Shown here piece by piece: positions 1 to 9,454 of a stretch of 64,000 nt of DNA. The stretch is from JANOSH01 sp031415695. Lineage in GTDB: Bacteria; Actinomycetota; Acidimicrobiia; Acidimicrobiales; Ilumatobacteraceae. The stretch lies in contig JANOSH010000021.1 in the NCBI GenBank assembly GCA_031415695.1, positions 82,833 to 146,832 on the forward strand, given 5' to 3'. Each line of letters starts with the position of its first letter. Positions within the stretch are counted from its first letter, which is position 1. The notes below the pieces were generated by a model. The model saw only the letters and a list, made by a program, of their open reading frames with translations. It searched no databases and had not been told where the DNA came from. A program made the position numbers and the translations under genes.

Positions 1-1
1 T

Positions 2-3000
2 TCGAATACGGCAGCGATCGACAACACCGCAACCGTCACTTCAACTACTGCTCAACCCGGCGGATCGCTCCCGGACACCGCGTCCACGTCGACACCAGCA
101 CAACCACGTGCTGACCTCACCGTCACGAAACTGATCGATCACAATCCGTTGGTTGCGGGTGAGCCGGTTTCCTACACCGTCATCGTCACTAACAACGGGC
201 CGTCTGATGCTCACTCCGTGACCCTTACCGACGTCCTGCCGTCATTCATCGACGCCAGCACGGTCGTGCTCGGTGGTGCCAACGGCTGTAGTGGAACTGC
301 GGTTGTTTCGTGCGCGTGGCCAACGATGGCGCTGAATGAAATCCGCACGATCACGATTTCGGCGATGGTGGCATCGACCGCCTCGGCCGGGGATGAGAAC
401 ACGGTGTCGGTCGCCAGTGCTGATGACCCGGACCTCACTAACAACACCGCAGCAGCGACCGCGGCCCTCACGACTCGCGCCGACCTCGCCGTCACCAAAG
501 CCGGCCCGACAACTGCCACAGCCGGGACCTCGACGACGTACACAATCGCACTGGCAAACAACGGTCCTTCGGTCGCCAATGCCGTCCGCATTCGGGACGC
601 GCTACCCGCCGGTATGACTCTAGTAAGCACCGATCATCCCGGCGACTGCGCGGCATCTACGACAACAGAGTTGGTGTGCGACTTCGCCACGCTGCCCCTT
701 GGCACCCTCACTATCGTGATCACGGTAGCGATCGATTCGGCGCATTCCGCGGGTCCCGTTCCTAACGTGGCCCACGTGGAGAGTGCCACGCCCGATGACC
801 AACCGAGTAACAACTCTGACACCCACGTCGTCACCGTCGAGCGGCGGTCGGCTGTCTCGATCGACAAGGTTGCGCCAGTCGTAGCGCCGGTCGCGGGGCA
901 AACATCGCGTTGGACGCTCACTGTCTCGAACGCCGGACCTTCGACTGCCGAAGCGGTCAGCGTGTCCGACGTACTGCCGGTCGGGTTGTGGTTCGTGTCG
1001 GCGGCGCTCACGGGTTCTTCCGGGGCATGCAACGGCGTCGGCCCTCTTGTTTCGTGCTCGCTCGGTGACATCGTCGTAGGCGGCAACGTCGTTATCGAGC
1101 TCGATCTTGGCGTCGAGCCGTGGGTCATCGACGGCACCTCCATTTCCAACACGGCAACGGTGTCGACGATTACGCCGGACGACCCAGCCGACAACAGCTC
1201 CGACGCGGGAGCGTTGGTCGAGCGAATTGCTGACCTTGCGGCAGCAAAGTCTGTCTCACCGGCGTCGATAGCCGCCGGTGAAACAGCGACCTGGACGATT
1301 GTGATCGACAACTTTGGCCCATCCGATAGCCAATCGGCCGATATCAGCGACACGTTGCCGTCTGGTTTCATCGCAACAGGCGTCAGTAGCTCCCAAGGGT
1401 CCTGCATCTGGTCGCCGAGCTCGTTGTCGTGCCAGACCGACACAATCCAAGCCGGCTCGGCCGTGACTATAGTTGTGGTTGGTCGAGTGAGCGCCGAGCA
1501 ATTAACAGACCTCTCGAACACGGCCGCCGTCGTTGCATCCCACTCCCAGGGTTCGAACATTCATCCCGACAGTTCCTCGGCGACGTTGGATGTTTCGACG
1601 TCGGCCGACTTGCACGTGACCAAGGTTGGTTCACCGAACCCTGCGGTGGCAGGTGAACCGCTTGACTGGCTCATCACGCTGTCGAACTCTGGCCCTTCGG
1701 TTGCTCGAAACGTCCAAATTCTCGACACGCTCCCGGTGGGATTCACGATGCTGTCGGTCGACGGAACGACCGGGTGCACGGCTCTGCCCTGTGCCCTGCC
1801 CGCCGTCCAGGTTGGCTCTTTCACCGTTGTTGTACACGGCTTGATCGATGCCAACGCGGCAAGTGAACTCATGACCAATACCGTCCAGATCACCAGTGAC
1901 ACCCCGGACCCGTCGCCGCTCAATCAGACAGCAGTGGCGTCGATTGACGTTGTGACGGTTGCAGACTTGCGTGTATCGAAGTCGGCGTCGGTGAGCATGG
2001 CTGGTGGCGGAGTGGATTGGACTGTCACGGTCGAAAATGCGGGTTCGAGCGACGCTCAAGACGTGAGGCTCGTGGATCATCTCCCCATCGCCGCGCTCCA
2101 TAACGTGACGTGGACGCCGGCGTCGTCGTGCACCTTGAGCGGCGCTGACCTGACGTGCGAGCTCGGCACTGTCGTTCACGGCACCGCCACCTCGGTGGTG
2201 ATCACAGCAGTCGTCAATGCGTCGTACCTGGGTACATCACTCGTTAACGATGCCACGGTCACCAGTACCACGAACGATGCCAACCCCGACGACAACACCA
2301 CCACCGTGACATCGACGGTCACGCAAGAAGCCGACCTGCGAATTGCCAAGACCGGGATACCGTCGGTTGCAGGGTCGGCCTCAACGTGGACCATCGTGAT
2401 CACAAACTTCGGATCATCCGACGCTCAGGACGTGGTCGTCAACGACACCCTGCCTTCTGGTTTCGGGGCAGTGTCGGCATCGTGGCCTGGGGGAACGTGC
2501 TCGATGACTCCGACGCTGTCGTGTGCGCTTGGTGTCGTGCCCGCCGCCACAGCGGTCACCGTTGTTGTGTCGGGAACCATTGTCGCGAACGCGGCTGTAG
2601 GACCCATGGCCAACACGGCGACCGTTACATCACCAACAACTGACCCCACGCCCGCCGATCACTCCTCGACAGGTACCTCCGACGTTGCGACGAGTGCCGA
2701 CATATCGATAACCAAAACTCCAGATCGATCAGCGGTCGTAGCCGGCGAGCAACTCTCTTGGACGATCACCGTGTCGAATGCCGGACCATCGGTTGCCCGT
2801 AGCGTCGTGATCGCCGATGTGCTGCCGGCCGGGTTTACCCTGACGGCAGTTACGGGTACAGCTGGTTGCACCGCCTTGCCGTGTGCCATTGGCGACCTAG
2901 ATGTCGGGTCGCAAACGCTTGTGGTTGCGGGCATGGTGTCAGCGTCGATGGCCAGCGGTTCACTGTCGAACAACGCCACTGTCACGACCGGCACTGCGGA

Positions 3001-3889
3001 CCCAGACAACACTGATCATGCCGTCGAATCAACCGTGACGGTTACCCGCCAAGCCGACTTGGTTCTCACGAAGACCGGTCCGGCCACCGCACGCTGGAAC
3101 ACGCCGGCGGACTTCGAAATTGTGGTCATCAACAATGGTCCATCAACTGCTGAACAAGTGGTGATCACCGATGCTTTGCCAGCGGGGCTGAGCATCATGA
3201 CCGCGATGTCAGATACCGGGTTGTGCACCGTCGTTGCAGCCTCAGTGTCTTGTTCGCCCGGCACGTTGGCCGTTGGTCAGGTCGTGCGGGTGACAGTACG
3301 GGCAAAGGTCATCGGTACCGGCTTGCTCACAAACACTGCGACTGTGGGTTCGACTACGACGGATGCATCCATTGGATCGAACACGGCCCAAGCCACGGTC
3401 CAAGTCAATCGGGTTGCCGACCTCCAACTCACGAAGGTAGCGAACAGGTCGAGTGCTCGTGTTGGCGACGTCATTACCTACACGATCACGGTGACCAACG
3501 CGGGGCCCGACGAAGCGGACGCTGTTGCTGCCATCGACGAACTCAACTCGGCGCTCCGATTCGTAGCCGCACGTCCGAGCACCGGTAGCTTCGACGAAGG
3601 GACGGGCCGATGGTCGATTGGTCTCGTTGCCGTCGGCGCTGTACTTACGATGGAACTCGATGCCAAGGTAGTGTCGGCCGGCCTCGTCAAGAACATGGCA
3701 AGGGTCGAGGGATCCGTCAACGATTTTGACCCCGATTCGAACGAAGCTGTTGCCAGTCTGATGGTGGGCGCCAAGCTGCCGACCACAGGTGCCGCCGTCA
3801 CCCAACTGCTTCAGGTTGCTGTCGGTCTGATCGTAGTTGGTGCAGCAATGATTCTTGTGAGGCGCCGCCGTCAGGTATCGATGAGGTAA
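2..3889 (+). CDS. DUF11-repeat cell-wall-anchored surface protein (5' end outside window)
   Basis: The frame is open from base 2, so the start lies upstream and about 1295 residues are visible. They form ten consecutive repeats of about 120 residues, each starting with a variant of ADLxVTKxG and containing a W/YTIxVxNxGPS stretch and a DxLP motif. This is the DUF11 (conserved repeat) immunoglobulin-like fold of bacterial surface stalks. The C-terminus has a sortase sorting signal: KLPTTG, a hydrophobic segment, then RRRRQ. The protein is therefore expected to be exported and covalently attached to the wall by a sortase. The repeats are rich in S/T/A/V and poor in Cys apart from a recurring pair per domain that may form a disulphide. 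The natural ligand is unknown; adhesion or an S-layer-like role is inference. Confidence 0.9.
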   Translation, partial: SNTAAIDNTATVTSTTAQPGGSLPDTASTSTPAQPRADLTVTKLIDHNPLVAGEPVSYTVIVTNNGPSDAHSVTLTDVLPSFIDASTVVLGGANGCSGTAVVSCAWPTMALNEIRTITISAMVASTASAGDENTVSVASADDPDLTNNTAAATAALTTRADLAVTKAGPTTATAGTSTTYTIALANNGPSVANAVRIRDALPAGMTLVSTDHPGDCAASTTTELVCDFATLPLGTLTIVITVAIDSAHSAGPVPNVAHVESATPDDQPSNNSDTHVVTVERRSAVSIDKVAPVVAPVAGQTSRWTLTVSNAGPSTAEAVSVSDVLPVGLWFVSAALTGSSGACNGVGPLVSCSLGDIVVGGNVVIELDLGVEPWVIDGTSISNTATVSTITPDDPADNSSDAGALVERIADLAAAKSVSPASIAAGETATWTIVIDNFGPSDSQSADISDTLPSGFIATGVSSSQGSCIWSPSSLSCQTDTIQAGSAVTIVVVGRVSAEQLTDLSNTAAVVASHSQGSNIHPDSSSATLDVSTSADLHVTKVGSPNPAVAGEPLDWLITLSNSGPSVARNVQILDTLPVGFTMLSVDGTTGCTALPCALPAVQVGSFTVVVHGLIDANAASELMTNTVQITSDTPDPSPLNQTAVASIDVVTVADLRVSKSASVSMAGGGVDWTVTVENAGSSDAQDVRLVDHLPIAALHNVTWTPASSCTLSGADLTCELGTVVHGTATSVVITAVVNASYLGTSLVNDATVTSTTNDANPDDNTTTVTSTVTQEADLRIAKTGIPSVAGSASTWTIVITNFGSSDAQDVVVNDTLPSGFGAVSASWPGGTCSMTPTLSCALGVVPAATAVTVVVSGTIVANAAVGPMANTATVTSPTTDPTPADHSSTGTSDVATSADISITKTPDRSAVVAGEQLSWTITVSNAGPSVARSVVIADVLPAGFTLTAVTGTAGCTALPCAIGDLDVGSQTLVVAGMVSASMASGSLSNNATVTTGTADPDNTDHAVESTVTVTRQADLVLTKTGPATARWNTPADFEIVVINNGPSTAEQVVITDALPAGLSIMTAMSDTGLCTVVAASVSCSPGTLAVGQVVRVTVRAKVIGTGLLTNTATVGSTTTDASIGSNTAQATVQVNRVADLQLTKVANRSSARVGDVITYTITVTNAGPDEADAVAAIDELNSALRFVAARPSTGSFDEGTGRWSIGLVAVGAVLTMELDAKVVSAGLVKNMARVEGSVNDFDPDSNEAVASLMVGAKLPTTGAAVTQLLQVAVGLIVVGAAMILVRRRRQVSMR

Positions 3890-3904
3890 GCCAGCATTGC
3901 AGCG

Positions 3905-5122
3905 CTAGGTCGGCCTGCCGGCTGGTAGGCCGAACAGTTTGCGGGCGTTGTCGCCGACGAAGCGTCGCCGTTCGTTCGCGGGGAAGGCATCGACGAGTTC
4001 GTTGAGGTCGTGGATGTACTCGGGTGTGTGGTCGGCATGGGGAAAGTCGGACGCCCACAAAAACCGGTCGACGCCGTAACGCGCCGCCAGTGACGGGATC
4101 ATGCGCTCGTCGGGATCGCAACTGATCCAGATCTGCTCACGGAAATAGTCGCTCGGTTTGTGCTTGAGCGGCACCCGTTCCCCAATGAAGGTGTGGCCGT
4201 ATACAGCGTCGATACGGTCGAGCCAGTAGCCGATCCAGCCACCACCGGACTCCAGTACCAGAAACTTCAACTCTGGAAATTGATCGAATACCCCGTAGTC
4301 GAACAAGGTGGTGAACTGATGGCGCACACCGTCAGATGCCTGGACGGATGCCAACAACCGAAGCTGCTTCACGTGTTCCCAGCTACCCATTCGTGTGCCT
4401 TTTGTCCATTGGGGCTCGAACGTTGGGTGCAGGGCGAGGGGCACACCAAGAGCCTGCGCGGCTGCAAAGACCGGGTTGTTACTCGGATGCCCGAGCGGTC
4501 GTCCGTCGTGCATGAACGGTGCCACATAGCCGCCCTTGGCTCCCTCACCCACGGCTCGTTCCAACTCTGCAGCGGCAGCAACAGGGTCCGACAGCGAGAG
4601 ATGCGCGGTAGGAACCAAACGTGGTTGGTCGGCACAGAATTCGCAGATCCAACGGTTGTAGGCGCGGGTGTACGCCTGGGACAGTGCCGGGTCGGTGATC
4701 TCGGCCTCCCACAGCAACCCAACAGTTGTGTACAGAATGGCCATGTCGATGTTCTCGGCGTCGAGTAGGGCAATTCGCTCGTGCGGGTCCATTGAGCCGT
4801 ACGGCGCCTCGCGTAGATAGGTGCGTTCGGGGTCGCGTTGCATGGCGGCGAGATCGGGAGCCCCCATTGCGCCGAGGGTCGAGGGAAATCCGCGGCGGCT
4901 CATGGTTGACCGTTGTCCGCCAAGTTCGAGTTCTTCTAACCCGTCCTCGTCGAGGGTGATGCGTAATGCCCGGTCCCGGAACTGGGGGTCGATGTAGCTT
5001 TCCCACAGGTCGGGTGGTTCGAGAATGTGGCCATCGGCATCGACGGCGCCGTCGTGGGCTACCGGGTGCGTTTCGTGCAGTGTCTTCGATGACGAAATTG
5101 CCACGGTCATGTGTGCCCCCAA
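3905..5122 (-). CDS. Amidohydrolase family protein (amidohydrolase 2, COG2159)
   Basis: A 405-residue TIM-barrel metal-dependent hydrolase or decarboxylase. The metal-binding DxH is seen as DADGH near the N-terminus. The C-terminal part carries the family pattern LVLESGGGWIGYWLDR, then WASDFPHADHTPE with the catalytic Asp. It belongs to the same broad family as aminocarboxymuconate-semialdehyde decarboxylase, but the substrate cannot be read from sequence. A second member of the family lies at 23995-25194. An internal ATG (5110, MTVAIS) is an alternative start four codons in. It is convergent with the DUF11 protein and divergent from the zinc protease, so it is probably monocistronic. Confidence 0.85.
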   Translation of the reverse strand: MGAHMTVAISSSKTLHETHPVAHDGAVDADGHILEPPDLWESYIDPQFRDRALRITLDEDGLEELELGGQRSTMSRRGFPSTLGAMGAPDLAAMQRDPERTYLREAPYGSMDPHERIALLDAENIDMAILYTTVGLLWEAEITDPALSQAYTRAYNRWICEFCADQPRLVPTAHLSLSDPVAAAAELERAVGEGAKGGYVAPFMHDGRPLGHPSNNPVFAAAQALGVPLALHPTFEPQWTKGTRMGSWEHVKQLRLLASVQASDGVRHQFTTLFDYGVFDQFPELKFLVLESGGGWIGYWLDRIDAVYGHTFIGERVPLKHKPSDYFREQIWISCDPDERMIPSLAARYGVDRFLWASDFPHADHTPEYIHDLNELVDAFPANERRRFVGDNARKLFGLPAGRPT

Positions 5123-5190
5123 CGTCGTTGCGTCCCACAGTACGGTTGCGGTTTCCTTTACCTGGTATCGGAAGCAGCCGATGAACAGTC

Positions 5191-6702
5191 ATGACCTCTA
5201 CTGAGAGCGTCGCTCTACAGCGCACCGCATGGCCGCCTCCCCGGCCCCAGGACCGCTATGTGCCCGGTTCGGTTTCCCTTCGAAGCATCAAACCGTCTCG
5301 CCAGTGGAAGTTCGATTGGGGACTTGCAGTCGTCGCGTGCATTGCGGTGTTCTTCGTTGCAACCATCGTTGTGCGACGGGCAGACAACCGGCATCCAAAG
5401 ACCTGGGATGTGCGTGTTGAGCCGCTTGCCCGCCAAGTCGAACAGATCAGGGGGCTACAGTTCAAACACCCGGTAACCATGAACTTTCTGCCGGAGGCCG
5501 AGTTCGTAGCGCTGGTGTCATCGAACCGTCGTCGGCTTCGTGACCCGGATGCCGAGACGATGCAGGAGGGTTTGTTACGAGCCCGAGGCATGGCGGGTCC
5601 GTCTGTCGATCAGGCCGAGTCCGACGAAGGCGTGTCGGCAACGATGCTTGGCTACTACGACGATGACAAGAAGGTGATGTGGGTACGTGGCACGACGACG
5701 ACGCCCATCGTTCGACTGACCATTGTTCACGAACTGACTCACGCGCTCCAAGACCAGCATTTTAAGTTGAACAAGATGTGGAATGGGGTCACTAACGACG
5801 CCGGATCTTTTGCCGTTCGGGCGCTTGTCGAAGGCGATGCCGAGTGGGTTGAGGACGAGTATTTCGAGTCGCTTTCTAGTGCCGACAAAGATGAAGTTCG
5901 CCGTTCGGGCCAAGTGCTGTCGGACTCGGGCGCGTACGACAAGATCCCGCCCGGAGTACTGGCGAGCTTAGGTGCTCCCTACCAACTCGGTTCGCTGATG
6001 GTTGGTTCGGTACGCGCTCAGGGTGGGTCCAAGGCACTCGACAAGCTCTTTCGCCGTCCACCATTGAGCGAGGAGCAGATCGTGTTTCCGCTCATTGAAC
6101 ATTCCATCAAGGGTTCACCATTGCGGGCACCAATTGCCGGCGCTGACGCTGTAGACGGACCATCCACCTATGGCTATCTCGCTACTGGCCCACTGTCGAC
6201 CTTCTTGCAATTGGCGGGTCGCCTCGACTCCCGAACAGCATGGCAGGCCGCATCGGGTTGGTCGGCGGAGAGCATTGTGGTAACAGAAGTCGACGACAAG
6301 ATCTGTGTAATCTCCCACGTACGCGGCCGATACCCGGCCGACACGCAACGGCTCAGCGATGCGTATCAAGGGTGGTTGGCTGCGGCTCCGAACGGTGTCG
6401 GCAGCGTGCAGTCAATCGACGATTTCATTCTGGTGCGCTCATGCGATGTGGGAGCAGATACCCCTGAGCCCCGACCCACATTAGTCGAGGACTTGTACGT
6501 GCTGACCACTGTTGAAGCTTGGATCGGAGACGGTTTACTCGTTGAAGGCAAGCCGTCGGCACGCGTGGGCTGTACGTTCGCCGGCGTTCACGAACGGCTC
6601 GACCTCCCCGCGTTGGGGGTCGAGAGCGTCTTCGACAATTCCGGATTGAGCGATGAGGTCGAGAACGCAGCCGCCGCAGCCGCCAAGGACTGCTGGGGCT
6701 AG
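5191..6702 (+). CDS. Membrane-anchored zinc metalloprotease-like protein
   Basis: 503 residues. There is one membrane segment at about residues 45-60 (VVACIAVFFVATIVV) with a basic cytoplasmic side, so most of the chain should be extracellular. The motif HELTHALQDQHF begins at about residue 180 and is a gluzincin HExxH. A downstream glutamate in ALVEGDAEWVE, about 40 residues later, fits the third zinc ligand. Proteins of this layout are common in actinobacteria as uncharacterised putative neutral zinc metallopeptidases. The long C-terminal half has no motif I recognise. The start is the first ATG after the divergent gene; no strong ribosome site is visible. Confidence 0.75.
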   Translation: MTSTESVALQRTAWPPPRPQDRYVPGSVSLRSIKPSRQWKFDWGLAVVACIAVFFVATIVVRRADNRHPKTWDVRVEPLARQVEQIRGLQFKHPVTMNFLPEAEFVALVSSNRRRLRDPDAETMQEGLLRARGMAGPSVDQAESDEGVSATMLGYYDDDKKVMWVRGTTTTPIVRLTIVHELTHALQDQHFKLNKMWNGVTNDAGSFAVRALVEGDAEWVEDEYFESLSSADKDEVRRSGQVLSDSGAYDKIPPGVLASLGAPYQLGSLMVGSVRAQGGSKALDKLFRRPPLSEEQIVFPLIEHSIKGSPLRAPIAGADAVDGPSTYGYLATGPLSTFLQLAGRLDSRTAWQAASGWSAESIVVTEVDDKICVISHVRGRYPADTQRLSDAYQGWLAAAPNGVGSVQSIDDFILVRSCDVGADTPEPRPTLVEDLYVLTTVEAWIGDGLLVEGKPSARVGCTFAGVHERLDLPALGVESVFDNSGLSDEVENAAAAAAKDCWG

Positions 6703-6725
6703 CCACTGCCCGAGCAGCCTAGATT

Positions 6726-7136
6726 CTAGTGCGTGACGACCTTGCCGAGGGTCTTTGCGTGAGCCACCCACGTAGCCACCTGCTTCTCGGTCGGAAGCTG
6801 ACGAACAAGTCGTTTCTTACCTTTTGCGTTGGCCTCGGCCATGGCCTTGGTGAGGTTGTCGGCGCGTCGTTTGCCGAGTTCGACCGCCGAGTCGACACCG
6901 GCCGCTTCGAGCAAATCGGAGTATTGGGAGCCAACCCCTTTGACTCGGAAGAGGTCGGCGCGGTTGACCCATTCGAGCAAGCTGGACTCGGCAATTCCGG
7001 TCTGGGTTGCGAATACTTTGCGGGCCTTGCCGGCGCCAGCGGCCTTGAGTAGACCGTCGGTGGTCTTGATGCCAGCAGCCGCCAGCTTCTTCTGATTTGC
7101 CGGACCTATGCCTTCAATGTCGATGATGCGAGCCAT
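6726..7136 (-). CDS. DUF4332 helix-hairpin-helix protein
   Basis: A 136-residue soluble protein opening with IDIEGIGPANQKKLAAAGI, a helix-hairpin-helix of the type that recognises nucleic acid backbones. A second, weaker copy is at VKGVGSQYSDLLEAAGV. This matches the DUF4332 family, which is often a stand-alone protein of about 130 residues in actinobacteria. The tail is Lys/Arg rich (KGKKRLVRQ). Nucleic-acid binding is inferred from the fold only. It ends just after the zinc protease (tail-to-tail) and is transcribed alone. Confidence 0.8.
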   Translation of the reverse strand: MARIIDIEGIGPANQKKLAAAGIKTTDGLLKAAGAGKARKVFATQTGIAESSLLEWVNRADLFRVKGVGSQYSDLLEAAGVDSAVELGKRRADNLTKAMAEANAKGKKRLVRQLPTEKQVATWVAHAKTLGKVVTH

Positions 7137-7214
7137 GCTCAGTGTGCCTCCCCGTTGTGGTCACGTTTGTGACGAGTAACAGCGTACGGCCGCGCCATTC
7201 ATTGCATGTGGATA

Positions 7215-7892
7215 TCAGTGATTTGCGGCCTGGCTGGCTAGCTCTACGAGGCTCGACTCGTCACACACGATAATCTTGTGTCGCCCGGTTTCAATGACTC
7301 CGCACTTACGAAGCGATGCCAACGAACGCGCTGCCGCCTCTCGGGTCGAGCCGACCCAGGCTGCAACCTCGTCCTGGGTGATGGGCAACTCCGAGCGACC
7401 TTCTTCAACACCGTGGCGTCGAAATTTCGTCGACAATTCGATCAAGAGGTGGGCCACACGTTCGGTGGTGTTCTCCGACGTTCGGGCCGAGACGCGGGCG
7501 TTGAGCATCCGAAGGTGGCCCGACAGTTCTCGGAGTACCACGAGGGCGAGGCGAGGGGCCTGTGCAAGCTCGTCGAGAAAATCGTCGCTCGACATCTGGG
7601 AAACGGTCGACGGTTCCATGGCAATGGCACTTGCGGATCGTCGCCCGCCATCGATAGCCGAGAGTTCCCCAAACGCCTGTGTTGGAGTTTTCATACCAAG
7701 CAGTAATTCACGGCCAGTTGGTGTGTTGATCACGATGTTGACCCGCCCGGTTACGCAGGCATAGACGGATTTCGACGCGTCGCCTTCGTGGAACAAGACC
7801 TGTCCGGTTCCAACGTTCACCCGTCGACCACGCGCTGCCACGAACTCGCCTAGTTCATCCAAAAGACTCTCCCGGTGTGTGATCCGCGTCAT
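7215..7892 (-). CDS. Crp/Fnr family transcriptional regulator
   Basis: 225 residues with the two expected domains. An N-terminal cyclic-nucleotide-binding-like jelly roll spans about residues 20-125 (GTGQVLFHEGDASKSVY, then AFGELSAIDGG in the phosphate-binding-cassette position). A C-terminal winged helix spans about 145-220, with recognition region ITQDEVAAWVGSTREAAARSLASL. There is no N-terminal Cys cluster, so it is Crp-like rather than Fnr-like. It is divergent from the gene starting at 8002. Dyads in the shared upstream region (7913-7940) contain GTCAC/GTGAC half-sites resembling Crp sites, so autoregulation is plausible. Confidence 0.9.
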   Translation of the reverse strand: MTRITHRESLLDELGEFVAARGRRVNVGTGQVLFHEGDASKSVYACVTGRVNIVINTPTGRELLLGMKTPTQAFGELSAIDGGRRSASAIAMEPSTVSQMSSDDFLDELAQAPRLALVVLRELSGHLRMLNARVSARTSENTTERVAHLLIELSTKFRRHGVEEGRSELPITQDEVAAWVGSTREAAARSLASLRKCGVIETGRHKIIVCDESSLVELASQAANH

Positions 7893-7912
7893 AGACCCTG
7901 TAAGCGCGAACC

Positions 7913-7940
7913 GTCACAGTGACTGTACGTGCTGTGTCAC
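7913..7940. promoter_or_regulatory. Candidate Crp-type operator between divergent genes
   Basis: GTCACAGTGAC at 7913-7923 is a perfect dyad. Its right half GTGAC pairs with GTCAC at 7936-7940 to give a second dyad, GTGAC-N12-GTCAC. Both lie in the 109-bp gap between a Crp-family gene and the divergent gene at 8002. The half-site resembles the TGTGA/TCACA of Crp proteins. Occupancy is inference. Confidence 0.4.
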
Positions 7941-8001
7941 TAGGGGCCCACAGCGCAGAGCATCACGACGTATCCGCGGCTCCGCCAAAAGGAGAATGAC
8001 G

Positions 8002-8622
8002 ATGTATATCTTTCGACGAAACGCAAGCATCCGGCCCGAGCGAATGATGGACGGTATGGCGTTCGCGGTCACCATCGCAGCGCAGGCCTCGGCGGTCATT
8101 GGCCGGCCGATCAGTGTGTTCAATACCGTGTATGGCCAACCCATGGGCTCAATCGGCTGGACGTGTCGAATGGACTCGTTGGCTGACGCTCACGACGTGG
8201 CAACCAAATTGGCCGGCGACCCCGGCTACATGGAGGCGGCGGGTGCTGGGACGGAGCTATTTGCTGGCCCGGCCAGCGATGCGCTCACCAGCATTGTGTC
8301 GTCGTCACTGACGCCGACGGTTCAACGGTTCTACGCATCGACCGTGGCCACTATGGCCAACGGCAAGATCGCCGAGGCGATGGCGTTCGGTGTGCAGGTC
8401 CAATCACTCTTGGCTAGTAAGGGCTTCAACACGGCGTTTGGTACGTCGACGTTCGGGAACTACGGCGAAGTTGGTTGGTTGACGGGCGCCGACACGATGG
8501 CTGAGATGGACAGGTTTACGGCCGTGCTTGCCGAACCCGATGTTGCGCAGTTGGTAGTTTCAGCTGGACCGTTGTTCAATGCTGGCTCGGGCCAGAACGC
8601 GTTGGTGGAACGGATCAACTAG
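8002..8622 (+). CDS. Hypothetical protein, possibly dimeric alpha/beta-barrel fold
   Basis: 206 residues from the ATG at 8002, chosen because AAAAGGAG at 7987-7994 sits 7 bases upstream. A second ATG two codons earlier (7996) is too close to that site, and longer starts would run into the operator. The chain begins MYIFRRNASIRPERM and has two similar halves with strands and Ala-rich helices. This recalls NIPSNAP or monooxygenase-like dimeric alpha/beta barrels, but I cannot assign a family with certainty. It is divergent from the Crp/Fnr regulator, which may control it. Confidence 0.6.
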   Translation: MYIFRRNASIRPERMMDGMAFAVTIAAQASAVIGRPISVFNTVYGQPMGSIGWTCRMDSLADAHDVATKLAGDPGYMEAAGAGTELFAGPASDALTSIVSSSLTPTVQRFYASTVATMANGKIAEAMAFGVQVQSLLASKGFNTAFGTSTFGNYGEVGWLTGADTMAEMDRFTAVLAEPDVAQLVVSAGPLFNAGSGQNALVERIN

Positions 8623-8648
8623 CGGGAGTGCTGGTCCAGTCAACAACG

Positions 8649-8679
8649 TCGTGGCAGTTCGCTTCTTGAGCTGCCACGA
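8649..8679. terminator. Inverted repeat overlapping the hslR start
   Basis: TCGTGGCAG at 8649-8657 and CTGCCACGA at 8671-8679 form a perfect 9-bp stem with a 13-base loop. There is no T-run after it. It could end transcription of the upstream gene or hide the hslR start region; the sequence does not decide. Confidence 0.35.
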
Positions 8680-9053
8680 TGTTGCGCGTGGAAACCACAC
8701 GGGTTGATCGATGGTTATGCGCCGTGCGGCTTCATCCCACGCGCTCGGCCGCGGCCAAAGCATGCGACGGTGGTCACGTAAAGGTGAACGACAAAAGCGC
8801 CAAGGCGTCGACCATGGTGCGAGTTGGTGATCGGGTACGTACCCGCGTCGGTCAGCGCGAACGAATTGTCGAGGTGGTTCTAATCATCGACAAGCGAGTC
8901 GGCGCGCCTGTTGCGGCCGAGTGTTTGATTGATCACAGCCCCGTCTACGACCCCGTTGAGGTTGGTGCACCGATTTTCGCCCGAGATAGGGGCACGGGCC
9001 GACCAACGAAACGTGACCGCCGCACGCTCGACCGATTCCGAGCCGACTCGTGA
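8679..9053 (+). CDS. hslR: S4-domain RNA-binding protein (Hsp15-like)
   Basis: 124 residues with an S4 RNA-binding domain at the N-terminus: TRVDRWLCAVRLHPTRSAAAKACDGGHVKVN, then the KxxxxVRVGDRV strand. This is the arrangement of heat-shock protein 15, which in E. coli binds stalled 50S subunits carrying nascent chain. A basic tail (GRPTKRDRRTLDRFR) is also typical. The ATG at 8679 lies on the right arm of a 9-bp inverted repeat (8649-8657/8671-8679). An in-frame GTG at 8688 is an alternative start just beyond the hairpin. Confidence 0.8.
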   Translation: MLRVETTRVDRWLCAVRLHPTRSAAAKACDGGHVKVNDKSAKASTMVRVGDRVRTRVGQRERIVEVVLIIDKRVGAPVAAECLIDHSPVYDPVEVGAPIFARDRGTGRPTKRDRRTLDRFRADS

Positions 9054-9132
9054 TGCTCCGGGCTGAGTCGGTCATTTGACCTAATGTATTAACAAGGCTC
9101 GGCCGCTAGTTGACGAAGGAGTGACGAATCGG

Positions 9133-9447
9133 ATGAGTACGTGGGTGAAGGTGTGCGAGGTCGATGATATCGACGAGGAGGACGTGGCTGCCTTTACACA
9201 CGCCGGGCATGAATATGCCGTCCATCGGGCTGAAGACGGCAACTTCTATGCTACCGACGGCCTGTGCACGCACGAGAAGGTGAAACTTGCCGATGGCCTG
9301 GTCATGGGCAACATCATCGAGTGTCCGAAGCACAACGGTCGCTTCGATATTCGAACTGGCGAGGGCAAGGGCGCACCAATCTGTGAGAACTTGCGAACAT
9401 ACCCGGTGAAAGTCGACGACCGGGCCGTGTTTCTGGGCGTCGGTTGA
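9133..9447 (+). CDS. Rieske [2Fe-2S] ferredoxin
   Basis: About 104 residues. The Rieske ligands are complete: CTH in DGLCTHEKV and CPKHNGRF about 20 residues later, the MocE/BphF-type soluble ferredoxin pattern. The start is taken as ATG 9133 because GAAGGAG (9115-9121) is about 11 bases upstream; a GTG at 9121 is in frame but overlaps that site. The FAD reductase starts 7 bases after its stop, so the two form an electron-transfer pair. The partner could be a ring-hydroxylating oxygenase or one of the P450s in the window; no oxygenase alpha subunit is present here. Confidence 0.92.
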   Translation: MSTWVKVCEVDDIDEEDVAAFTHAGHEYAVHRAEDGNFYATDGLCTHEKVKLADGLVMGNIIECPKHNGRFDIRTGEGKGAPICENLRTYPVKVDDRAVFLGVG

Positions 9448-9454
9448 GAACACC

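Noticed and set aside
211..3805. Many open frames of 70-310 residues antisense to the DUF11 gene
   Set aside because: They are shadows of a high-GC coding frame with regular domain repeats; none shows a recognisable domain.
149..3889. Idea that the DUF11 domains are a DNA-level tandem repeat array
   Set aside because: The units are similar in protein but well diverged in DNA, so it is an old domain expansion, not a recent satellite.
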